64,000 bases of DNA from positions 1-64,000 of the forward strand of contig JAURVB010014641.1 of the NCBI GenBank assembly GCA_033002965.1, written 5' to 3'. A program made the translations under genes and the position numbers. Origin of the DNA: Piper betle (Eukaryota; Streptophyta; Magnoliopsida; Piperales; Piperaceae). Below are positions 51,145 through 62,178 of this stretch, in pieces; position 1 is the stretch's first letter, and the number at the start of each line of letters is the position of its first letter. The notes beneath the pieces are model-generated. The model saw only the letters and a list, made by a program, of their open reading frames with translations, did no database searches and was not told where the DNA came from.

Positions 51145-52878
51145 GAAACTTAGATAGATAATGCGGGTGACTATATACTTTGAAAAAACATATAGTTACA
51201 AAAATTTAATACATTTTATTAGGTAATTTGCTTTTTAAATTATAATCAATAAGTGGAACTATAAATAAATATGATTTAAATTGGTTTGGGCTTTGCTCAA
51301 ACTTGAATAAACTCAAATACTAAACTATAGGCTAAAAGGAAACTTGTTCAAGGCATAAAATAGTTAACACAATTAAAGATTTTTAAAGAATAAATACCCT
51401 TAAAAATAGCAAAGAAAAATAAAACATTAAAATCAAGTACGTAACTAAGAACTTGAACAAGATAAGACCCAGGATGGGGATGGGATGCAAGTAAGGATCA
51501 TCGTCATCGAAGTTTTCACAAAAATAAAAAAAGGAGAATATATTTTTATATTAGTTCGGTAATTGAAAATTCATGCACAAAATATGAATCATCTAAAATA
51601 TCCTACCTAAGCGAGGATTAGATGTAACAATTTATTTTAAAAAATAAGTTGGGTCAATTTGATCTGTCCTAATACAAAGGGCAGTCAGCCTCTGCAGTCT
51701 AATCTAGCCACCCTCCACCCGGCCATCCAATTGGTTTAAGTTAGGTTAATTATTTTTATATTTTTAAATTGAAATTAGTTTGAGTTGGCTCAATTTTTTT
51801 TAATTCGGATGGTAGCATCATCATTATTGAAAAAATACTATTTTCTAGTAATTAAGCCTGATCTTCCAACCAATATTAAAAAATATTCTCACATTTTATC
51901 CCCACACGCAAAAGAAGGAAAAGAAAAAAAATCTCAGCTGCATCACTTTCATTGGAAACAAGATTCTACAACCGAAGAGAGTCAATGGGCTTTTGTGTTT
52001 CGCATAGTAGGAAGCTTCCCAATTGAATGTAAGACAAATATCAATGTGCATTTTATAACACCTCCAAAAAAAATGTAAGACAAGCTGGCCAATATGGAAT
52101 GTAATAATTTTCTAAAGCAGCAATTGATTGATATTTGTCTCTTGGTTAAGTTTATAAAGAAGATTATGTCATTCTCTGAGCATTTTCTAGTTCCTAGTTC
52201 TTGGTTTGCATAAAATGCATCAAACTCATACAGGCAAATCAGCAAGAGTAGATAGAAAATTCAATCTGCAAAATCTGAATGCCTTTCCATATGTAGTTCT
52301 GAAAGTATAAGCAGAAATATTTCATTCTTAACAACCAACCTTGTTTCTAAGTCCTGTGCTGTATCCATCCAATATGATGACTTTGTCACAAGAACTATAT
52401 TTAGTCCTTTCTTTTGTTAAGCGTCCTCTACTTCACGTCTGGTGTATTTCCATGAATCTTAGTTGCAAAATAGATCATCATATACTTTAAGCAAACAGAC
52501 TTCATTTAACAATCCGAAAACATATGTAGTCTGTACCCATTTCTGTAAATTACCATCTGCAGTACATACCCTCCGAGTTCTTACATGGTAACTAAAACAG
52601 GGGATAAATTATTATGATCATGAAAATAAAAAATGTATGACTATGAACTTGTAAAAACGTATTGTTGGGTATAGTTCTGTAAACCATTGTCCCTCACACA
52701 ACTATAAAATCATCTAAGTTTTTCCCATTCTAATTAAAAAATGAAAAAGAAAACTAGAAGTTGAAAACAACCTTTTCTTGAGCAACAACTATGTAGATCT
52801 AGTGTCTCTTATCTTCCTTTCCAATGCCTGCATTTGCGTTGGCTTCAATTTCCTCCTTTGCAAATCTAAAATCTAACC
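51145..52878. other. intergenic DNA and 3' flank of the hydrolase gene
   Basis: AT-rich. The last few hundred bases are presumed 3' UTR of the minus-strand hydrolase. Frames at 51785-52245 are unsupported. Confidence 0.5.
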
Positions 52879-55800
52879 TTACAGTTTAGAAACTAGCCAA
52901 TTAATAATATCTTCCGCAACTGCTTTCTTTTCAGGTTCAAATAGAAGATCATGCAATAGTCCATCATAGAGTTTGATGGACTTGTCAGCAGATGCAGCTT
53001 CCACGTAAAGCTTCTGGGAACCTTCAGGGTCAGTTACAGTGTCAGCAGCCCCATGAAGAACAAAAAATGGGGCCACCACCTTTCTTAGATTTTGTTGCAA
53101 GTAATTACATATTTGCAGGATCTCTACCCCAGTCCTCACCCGAATTGAACCCGTATAAACGAGAGGATCAGCATACTTGTCTACTAGAGCATCTGGGTCC
53201 CGACAAACAGGTAATCCTGGTTTATGTGCAGCATCAAACTGCTGCTTGGGCAGTATCAAAGAGAGCACAGGAGCCAGCAGCTGAGAGAGAAGGCGCAAAT
53301 CAAAATTTTCTTCTTCCACCTTAAACTGGAAGAGATCAAGAGTCTCATGAACATGCAACCTAATCTAGAATCCAAGCGATTGCTAATGACAAAGTTTCGA
53401 TGGAAGGATGTCCTTCCCGACACCAATCCTCATCCTTCATTTAGGCTTGGGATCATGAAATTGACGGAATTACATGAATCAAACTAACTGGAAAAATCAA
53501 GCATACTCACTAATAGGATCGGGTGAGAAGGTTGAACTATAAATTGCAGGTGAGGTCAACACAATGCCAGCTACGAGGTCGTTGACTTTTGGATCCAGCA
53601 CTACCCTTCAATTACCAAATCATCCAAACATATACTTCATAAAGACTACTTTCATAAGAAAAATCTACACTTATGTATTAAAAAAGCAATAGATTCACCT
53701 TAAGGATAATGGCAGCGCCAGTTGAGTGTCCAAAGCAAAAACATGGAAATCCAGGATCTTCAGTCAAAACCTTATGAAGATATTCTTTCTAATACAGTGC
53801 AAAGAAAAACACAGTTACAAATACATGAAGGTTAAATTGTACTAAAAGCTGTAAAGTGACAGAACATACTGTATCTTCCACCACAGCATCAAGGGAATGG
53901 ACATAGGCATGCAATCCATCACTTCCACCATGACCTAAAAGAAGCACATTCTATATGACAAAGTACAAAGATTTTACATGGAAATTTATATGAAACCAGC
54001 CATGAACCAAGAAATGTTGAATATATCAGTAAGACATAGAAATAACGACATATATTTTGGGGAAAAACAATCCATCTTCTCATCAACAGGCTAAAAGATG
54101 AGACTCTAGTTAGCTAGAAAGGAAAACAGTAACTTGCTCAGAGCAGAAAGCCAAAAATAGATGTAAAAACTGTTGAATGCTTCCATTATTATTAGGTGAC
54201 AAGAAAAAAGGCCATGAATTATTAACAAATAAAATAGATCCCTGCCCATGATATAATGGTTTAAACTTACCAATCCAGTCCACAGCATAAACATTAAAAC
54301 CATTTGCATTCAGCTGCTTGGCAAAAGTATCATATCGACTACTGCTCCAAAGAACAGCTATGTTATTTTGAATTGTTTACATACAGGGACAATTAAAAAA
54401 ATTCATAGAACATGCCTGTGTTCATTGAGGCCATGCAAAAGAATGACTATTCCCCTGCAAAAGAATACCAAAATATTTCAATAAGCAATTTGAGGAAGTT
54501 AATCTTGCCAAACCAGTCATGTAGAAATTGTCAAAATGAGATAGTATAACGCTTTCTTCTGTAAATAAATGTATTCACAAAGCACTAGGGCCATTTAATA
54601 GATGCTTAATATAAGTAAAATGAATATAGAAGAATCACATTTCCCAAAAAAAAAAGAGTTTGGAAATGAACTATAGTGCAAAATACAAATAGTGACTTTG
54701 TACTAGCAATCTACGTCAAGCTGTCTAGCATGGAGAAAACTAAGACATTAACCAACAAATATCAAGATCACAATCGAAAAGGAACGAGGAGGTGCAAATA
54801 ATTCAAAATTCTCGACCAGTTTTGAATCTACAGTATATCTTCATTCATAATCTTGCAATCTCACACATTAACATGCCAAATCAGTTTTTCATAGTGAAAG
54901 GTTCTTTGCAAGAACTCCCAGAAAAGTATTATGTAGAAAACGCTAAAGGTTCCACATTTTACCACCAATAGCATTTCAGATATTAGGATACAAAAGGCAT
55001 AAATTAATTCATCTATCGCTATTTTTTTGGAATATAAAAGAACTCAATCACATTGTGATGACCTCAAAGATCAATAACTATCATAATTTAGTAGCTGATT
55101 CCTTCCTTCTAATCTTTGCTGAGAAATGAGATTTTTTATGATAGATGGGTCAAAGCAGTATTTGAATAACCCGTGTCAACATTGGTTAATGGATGCTGCT
55201 TTCCAACAAAGAGTAAAGATTGTGTAATTCTAACATATTAAAACGCCACACCAACTGGCCGAGTTTGAAAACAAAAACGCAATTGTCATGCAGAACAACT
55301 TGCACTTACCTACCATTTTATTAGAAGCAGCAGCTTGCTTTAGATCTTTCTTCACGGCTGTCCTGAGAAATGCAGAAAGTCGAGAAATGTTTTTCGTTTT
55401 TTACCATTTTCAAGTGAAAAAATTTCTTAAAAGTTAGAAATCACTCGTCTGTAAACGAATGTAAAGAATAGTGAAAGTTCATATTTTATTGTCACTCCAT
55501 CCACATACAGCAAATGTGAGATTAAGATACTCCACACAAGTACTGTAATAATAGCTCTCATTTGTATTGGTTAAAGCATTTGATACCCAACATCAGAAAG
55601 GTCAAAAATAACCAGCAAAAATGGCAGATGATGGACATTACAGGCTTCAGATTATCATAACTAATCATTCAAATTTTTTATTTTTATAAACCTGGTAGAT
55701 AGACAGTTTTATCCAAGAAATGGAGCAATGACGGATTCATTATTGCAGAAGGAATCATTAGCCAAAATCTGCATTGTCATATTAAAACCATACACATTTT

Positions 55801-56698
55801 TTATTTTTGTGCCAACAATTCGCGGCATAAACCCACCAGATAAACCAATTCTCACATGGGAATTATCTCCTTTATAATACAGCAGTATAAAAGACGACAC
55901 TTAGTCTATCCATTGATCAAAACTGCTCATCTGATATCTGTTAACATTACACAGCCAGTAGTCGTCAATTCATACAACCAAATTTTTTGCTTAAAACGGG
56001 TTATTAGAGTAGCATCAAACAAATTAACAACAAAAAACTGAAAAATAATATAGAGGAGATGCTGAAATTTATTAATCTTGAACGGTTACAACGTAATATA
56101 GCCATTAGCTAGTGATACCAAATCAAATATTTTTCCAAAGAAAAACAAAAAAACTCCATATATCGGAAGCTTGAAGTAAAGAACTTGCACATGATAAATT
56201 GACGGTGACAACAAAATAGCTCAGATATCACGTCTAAAATCAAATCCTTAAACAAAGAATGAGAATTGTCAAAGTTAAAACACGGGCAATTAAATACTGA
56301 TCACACATATGTTCAAGCAAAACGAAACAGAACAGAGATATCAAATCCTAAACCGCTCACCTGACTTTAGCAGAGATGGGACTCCACGACTGGGTGAAGA
56401 GGGCATAACTTCTAGAACTCCGAAACAACGAACACTTCCTAATCGAACCACCACCATCATCCCCCACCACCCGCCTCATCGCAAGCTCCCTCCTCGTCCC
56501 ACCAACAAAGCAAGCCGCTTTCTTTCCGGAAAAGGAACGGCACTCCACCCACCCCATCTTCCCGCGCTCGCTCCCCCTGAACAGACCCCGGGCAGCAAAA
56601 AATGGCGGGAAAACGCCGACCCGGTTGCCTCCTGATCGGGGCGGATGCAAGAAACCATAGCCGGAGAAGGAGATGCTTTGGCCGGCATGAAACGCCAT
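52879..56698 (-). CDS. alpha/beta hydrolase, caffeoylshikimate esterase / monoacylglycerol lipase type
   Basis: Family members hydrolyse monoacylglycerols or caffeoylshikimate. The substrate cannot be read from sequence. Minus-strand exons: 56698-56361, 54454-54416, 54341-54271, 53934-53870, 53788-53699, ~53605-53511 and a last exon from about 53273 to 52879. Motifs in order: SYALFTQSWSPIS, the oxyanion ILLHGLNEH, VDWIGHGGSDGLHAY, nucleophile GHSTG, LDPKVNDLVAGIVLTSP, DPLVYTGSIRVRTG, the catalytic Asp in LHGAADTVTDPEGS and the catalytic His in LYDGLLHDLLFEPE, ending WLVSKL. Start taken at 56698. An in-frame ATG at 56872 also exists. The extra N-terminus, over 80 residues and Arg/Ser/Gly-rich, could be a plastid transit peptide. 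The intron after HGLNEH uses a GC donor. The exon with LDPKV does not fit the phase of either neighbour as written, so a one-base error or unusual splicing is likely there. Confidence 0.88.
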
Positions 56699-56805
56699 GA
56701 GAGAGCTGGAGATGGTCAACCACGAGCGCTGGGATGTTGAGGAGAGTGGTGCATGTGGCGGCGCCGGTACATGCAGACAAGGGGAGGTGAGAAGGAGAGG
56801 GACGC

Positions 56806-58317
56806 AACGATGATAACGAGGCGAGAAAGAGGAAGGTTTGTCAGTGGTGGTCAGCAGAGGAACAGTTTTCAAAGATCACGGCTGAGCCATGGAGAAGGCG
56901 GCAAGGTTCATTCATACGTGAGATAATACAAATTTTTTTAAAGAAACGATACTATAAAATAAAAATAAAGATAAAGTGTTACCGTCAAATTATTTAAAAT
57001 TTTTTTGGATTATATATATATATATATATATGTATATAATTATATCATATATTATGATTAAGGTTTGAGACTAAATTAAATTGAATCATTAAAGTTCAAA
57101 AAAATAGGTTATTAATATTTAAGATAAATATATATAGATATTATATATTTAAGATAAATATAGATAAATATATGTAAATATTATTTTTGTAATCTCTAAT
57201 TTATGATGGGTTAAATTAAAATTATAAAAAATAAGGATAAATACGGTTATGATCCATAAATTTGCTCCGTAGTTTTTCTTTTCTGATATCTCATAATCCA
57301 AAAACTCTAGTTTTGGAGAATCAGTGCTGAATTTGGAAGATCAAAACTTTAAAAAGTCAAGAATCGTTTTATTATTATAAATTCAGGTATGCCTTCATTA
57401 TCAAATTCTATTTTCTTAATGATTTAATCTGAAGAAGGTTTTATTGATGATATTTTTATCATCTGTATAATTTGGTTAAAGTTAAAATTTATACAATAAG
57501 TGTTATTAAAGTCTTTTCATATCAGATCATTGAGGATTAATTTAATTTGTGTTTAATTTTAGATCACCCAACTTGGACATGCAATTTGGATGGATCCCAA
57601 AATAATACTAAGTTACGAGAGGGATTTAAGAATCAGTTTCTTTTATAAGGGTTAAAAACAAATCACTTATTTTGGTTTTTGACCCATTTTATATGGTCTT
57701 CAACTTATCGAGAGTACTTACAATGGGTAAGGAAAATACAAGAAATTGTATATCTCACATCAAGGTCCTCTATTAGTAAAATATCTAATAAGAAAAATAA
57801 AGTTACAAAAGGAAAAAATTTTATAATTTCAGAAATTTCCAAATAAAAATATTTTATAACCTTTTCAATTTTTATGTTATTTATATTTGTGATTATTAAA
57901 TTCAAATTATGGTTTAATTATAATTAATATTTTAGAATTAATTAATTGCTACAATATACTATCGAAGTACCATCTTTTGTAAAAGTAATTTCTTTTAAAA
58001 TATTAAGACGGTTGTGGGTATATAATGCATGTGAATATCAATCAGTCTAAAAGAAGGTTAATATTTGACAAAATTATATATTTATTTGTGGTAATAAATA
58101 TGGGATAATTATCAAAATTCCATGTGAATAATAAATCGGCCTAGAGGAAGGTTTATTATTTGACAGAATTTATTATCCATATTTGATTACTGCACTAGGA
58201 GTCTACTTACAAATTAATATTTCTGTTCAAAGACTAAATATTAATGTTATGCTAGGTATGTTATAATGGGATTTAACCATTGTTTGAATTATTGATCTTA
58301 TTATATGTATGTTATTT
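56806..58317 (+). repeat. copy A of a 1.5 kb direct duplication (hydrolase 5' flank plus copia LTR/leader)
   Basis: From AACGATGATAACGAGGCGAG to the final GTTATTTT it matches 59289-60728 in the same orientation. The first ~130 bases are the 5' flank of the minus-strand hydrolase and include a CCATGGAGAAGGCGGCAAGG phrase shared by both copies. The rest (about 57058 on) resembles the LTR/leader region that precedes gag in the copia element after copy B. Copy A has about 65 extra bases near 56940-57005. Confidence 0.9.
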
Positions 58318-59288
58318 TGTAACACCCCGTTTCGGCTCACCCGTGAACCGATCCGGAAATGTCACCGGCGACCGAACCGTTCGCTAATCTACTGGGTTCG
58401 GTTAAGCTGACCCGGATCTGCCCTCGGTGTCTCAAGATGGAGATGCAAACATGAAATGCATGGATGGGATGCGTGGGTTCTAACGTAGTCCTACATGCAT
58501 GCTATGATGTGCAAGCAAAACAAAACCATACAACGGCAAGAAATTTTTAATTAAAAATTATCCACAACAAGGGTATATAAATATTTTATCAAAATACGAT
58601 AAAACATGATAATCTACCGTAGCATTCATCAATATCTCTTTCGTTTCAATTGAACCGAGCCTGAACTCCAAACTCACTACTCATTCACATTTATCCATTC
58701 ATTTCATATCAAGCAATTTATCTAAACAAACATATCAAAATTATCATTCACGTAGCAATAACACACCGTCATTATAGATTACACGCGGCAGGTACATGTG
58801 TGCGCGGTTCCGTGCTGCTCCTCCGCAGTCCCGACAGCTTTCATCCCTCGCATTTCTCACCTACATATATATAGAAAAACCGTCAGTAACGAGTGTTACC
58901 GGCCCGGAAAATAACTAATATCAATCTGGCACAGGAGAGCAAACTCTCCTGTTGAATGAAAACCATATACTTCCTCAAGAACTCTCATCAGGGCACATAC
59001 GGGAGCTGTCGCCCTCGGGTCGACAGCGTCCCCCTATCTTTCACATTCTCATGCCTCGGCCATTTCTCTATTGCTTCTCGCGTCAAATCTCATTCCTTTC
59101 CGCCCTCTGCACCTTCCATATTACTCCTGGCCTTGAGCACGAAGGCCGAGTACTCTCAGGCAGTCGCCTTCAGTACCCTTTGAAACCACAAGTCTAGACA
59201 TGCGCTACAATGCAGTACCCGTGAACCTCCACACTTCTCCGGGTTTGAGGAACTCAAAGGTGGAGTTGTCAGGATCCCTCGGGAATGA
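58318..59288 (-). mobile_element. gypsy-type LTR fragment between the two duplicate copies
   Basis: It begins TGTAACACCCCGTTTCGGCT, which on the minus strand is the typical LTR end GGGGTGTTACA. The interior has CACCGGCGACCG, TTACCGGCCCGG and TCAGGATCCCTCGGG phrases usual in such LTRs. It fills exactly the space between the end of copy A and the start of copy B, and the other end looks truncated. Confidence 0.55.
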
Positions 59289-60728
59289 AACGATGATAAC
59301 GAGGCGAGAAAGAGGAAGGTTTGTCAATGGTGGTCAGCAGAGGAACGGTTTTCAAAGATCGCGGCTGAGCCATGGAGAAGGCGGCAAGGTTCATTGATAC
59401 GTGAGATAATACAAATTTTTTTTTCGAATTTTAGATATATATATATATATATATAATGGTATAATATGCTATTATTAAGGTTTGAGATTAAATTAAATTG
59501 AATCATTAAAGTTAAGAAAAATAGGTCATTAATATTTAAGATAAATATATGTAGATATTATATATTTAAGATAAATATGTGCAGATATTATTTTTATAAT
59601 TTCTAATTTATGATGGGTTAAATTAAAATTATAAAAAATAAGGATAAATACGGTTATGGTCCATAAATTTACTCTTTAGTTTTTCTTTTCTGATATTTCA
59701 TAATCCAGAAACTCTAGTTTTGAAACACAAGTGCCGAATTTGGGAGATTAAAATTTAAAAAAATGAAGAATCGGTTTGTTATTATGGATTCAAGAACGTT
59801 TCTGTTATCAAATTCTATTTTCTTAATGATTTAATCAGAAGAAGGTTTTATTGATGATATTTTTATCATCTGTATAATTTGGTTAAAGTTAAAATTTATA
59901 CAACAAGTGTTATTAAAGTCTTTTCATATTAGATCATTAAGGATTAATTTAATTTGTATTTAATTTTGGATTACCCAACCTCGACATGCAATCTGGATAG
60001 ATCCCAAAATAATACTAGTTTACGAGAGGGATTTAAGAATCGGTTTCTTTTATAAGGGTTAAAAACAAATCACTTATTTTGGTTTTTTGACTCATATTAT
60101 ATGGTCTTCAACTTATTGAGATTACTTACAATGGGTAAGGAAAATATAAGAAATTGTATATCTCACATCAAGGTCCTCTATTAGTAAAATATCTAATAAG
60201 AAAAATAAAGTTACAAAAGGAAAAAATTTTATAATTTCAGAAATTTCTAAATAAAGATATTTTTATAACCTTTTCAATTTTTATGTTATTTATATTTGTG
60301 ATTATTAAATTCAAATTATAGTTTAATTATAATTAATATTTTAAAATTTATTAATTGCTATAATATACTATCGAAGTACCATCTTTGGTACAAAGTAATT
60401 TCTTTTAAAATATTAAGACGGTTGTGGGTATATGATGCATGTGAATATCAATCAGTCTAAAAGAAGGTTAATATTTGACAGAATTATATATTTATTTGTG
60501 GTAATAAATATGGGATAATTATCAAAATTCCATGTAAATAATAAATCGGCCCAAAAGAAGGTTTATTATTTGACAGGATTTATTATCCATATTTGATTAC
60601 TACACTAGGAGTCCACTTACAAATTAATATTTTTGTCCAAAGATTAAATATTAATGTTATACTAGGTATGTTATGATGGGATTTAACCATTGTTTGAATT
60701 ATTGATCTTATAATGTGCATGTTATTTT
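59289..60728 (+). repeat. copy B of the 1.5 kb direct duplication
   Basis: Counterpart of 56806-58317. It includes a second copy of the hydrolase 5' flank (59289-59420) with no hydrolase exon attached, then the LTR/leader-like region, then leads directly into copia gag. The two copies differ by scattered substitutions and small indels. Confidence 0.9.
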
Positions 60729-60767
60729 TTTCTATTTTCAGTTAATTAGACTGATTTTATAATTTTT

Positions 60768-62178
60768 GCCAACATTAATTCAATTCCAATGCTTAAAGAT
60801 AATTTTAATGATTGGAAAGAGAGCACAATGGTCATTCTCGGCTGCACAGATCTTGACCTTGCGTTAAGGACTGAACAACCTGCTTCTCTTACGGACAAAC
60901 GTTACATTGAAGAAATACGGGATATTGAGAAATGGGAACGTTCAAATCGCATGAGTAATATGATCATGAAAGTGTGGGATTCCAGAGACTTTCAGGGGCG
61001 ATGTGCCTGAGAATGTTACTATAGCCACTAAGTTTCTTAAAGAAATTAAAAAGCGTTTTGTAAAAAATCATAAGGCTAAAACAAGTATGCCTTTGTCGAA
61101 TTTGATTTCAATTAAGTTTAAAAGTAAAATAAGCATAAGAGAGTACATCTTAGAAATGTCAAATATTACTTCAAAATTAAAAGCACTAAGGTTAGACCTA
61201 ACTGAGGATTTGCTCGTGCATTTAGTTTTAATTTCTCTTTCGGCACAATTTAGTGAATTCAAGGTCAGTTACAACTACCAAAAGGACAAATGGACTCTTA
61301 ATGAACTCATTTCTTTTGGTGTTCAAGAAGAAGAAAGGTTGAAGCAAGAACAGGCTAAAAGTGCTCACTTGGCTAGTACCTATCTAGGCAAAAATAGGAA
61401 AAGAAAGAGGGCTAAGGAAGTTGGTAATGGTTCTCACAAGCAATAACAAAAGATAGAAAATCAGGCTTCTTGCTGTTTCTTTTGTGGTAAACCTAGACAT
61501 ATGAAAAAAGAATGCACTAAGTATCATGCTTGGCGTGTAAAGAAAGGTCAATTTCTTAATTTTATTTGTTCTGAGCTTAATTTAGCTTCAATGCCAATAC
61601 ACGCTTGGTGGTTAGATTCAGGTGTTACTACTCATATAAGTGTGTCAATACCGGGTTGCCAGAGTTACCGAAAGTTAAATGATGTTGAAAGATTCATCTA
61701 TGTAAGTGATGGCAAATCAGTTATAGTTGAAGCAATAAGGACTTTTAGATTATTATTGAAGACAAGATATTATTTGAATTTGAAAGAGACATATATAGTA
61801 CCGTCTTTTAGACGAAATTTATTTTTTATGTTTATATTGGACAAATTTGGTTACTCTTGTTCATTTAGAAATAATAAGTTTAGTCTTTTTCTAAATTCAA
61901 ATATCGTGGGTACGGGTTCCTTGTCTTTTTTATGATAATCTATATTTACTTGATACTATTGCATCTTTTAATGAAACTTTGTATTTGGGTTTATGTTATA
62001 CGAAAAAATTAACCAATGAGAATTTTGTTTTACTCTAACATAGACGTTTAAGACACATTTCTAAACAAAGAATTGAATGACTTATGTCAGATGGAATTCT
62101 TGATTCTCTTAATTTATCAGATTTTCAAGTCTGTATTGAATGCATTAAGGGAAAACAAACAACTACAAGGAGACTAGC
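60768..62178 (+). pseudogene. second copia element: gag, protease and start of integrase, broken
   Basis: From 60768 the translation reads ANINSIPMLKDNFNDWKES, the usual gag start of this copia group, but the ATG is lost (TTTGCC). The frame shifts near 61010 and a stop lies at 61444-61446. Gag continues to a zinc knuckle CCFFCGKPRHMKKEC near 61468, then protease WWLDSGVTTHIS near 61608, then a pre-integrase block HRRLRHISKQRIE near 62041 and CIKGKQTTTRRLA. The element is cut at 62178 by the gypsy LTR. RT and RNase H are not in the window. A TTTTCAG just upstream at about 60740 resembles the 3' end of a leader intron. Confidence 0.9.

Noticed and set aside
55320..55365. Possible extra hydrolase exon reading TAVKKDLKQAAASNKMV
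   Set aside because: It has splice-like edges, but joining exon 1 directly to the HGLNEH exon gives the family sequence KVRGIVILLHG in perfect phase, while including this piece breaks the frame. At most an alternative exon.
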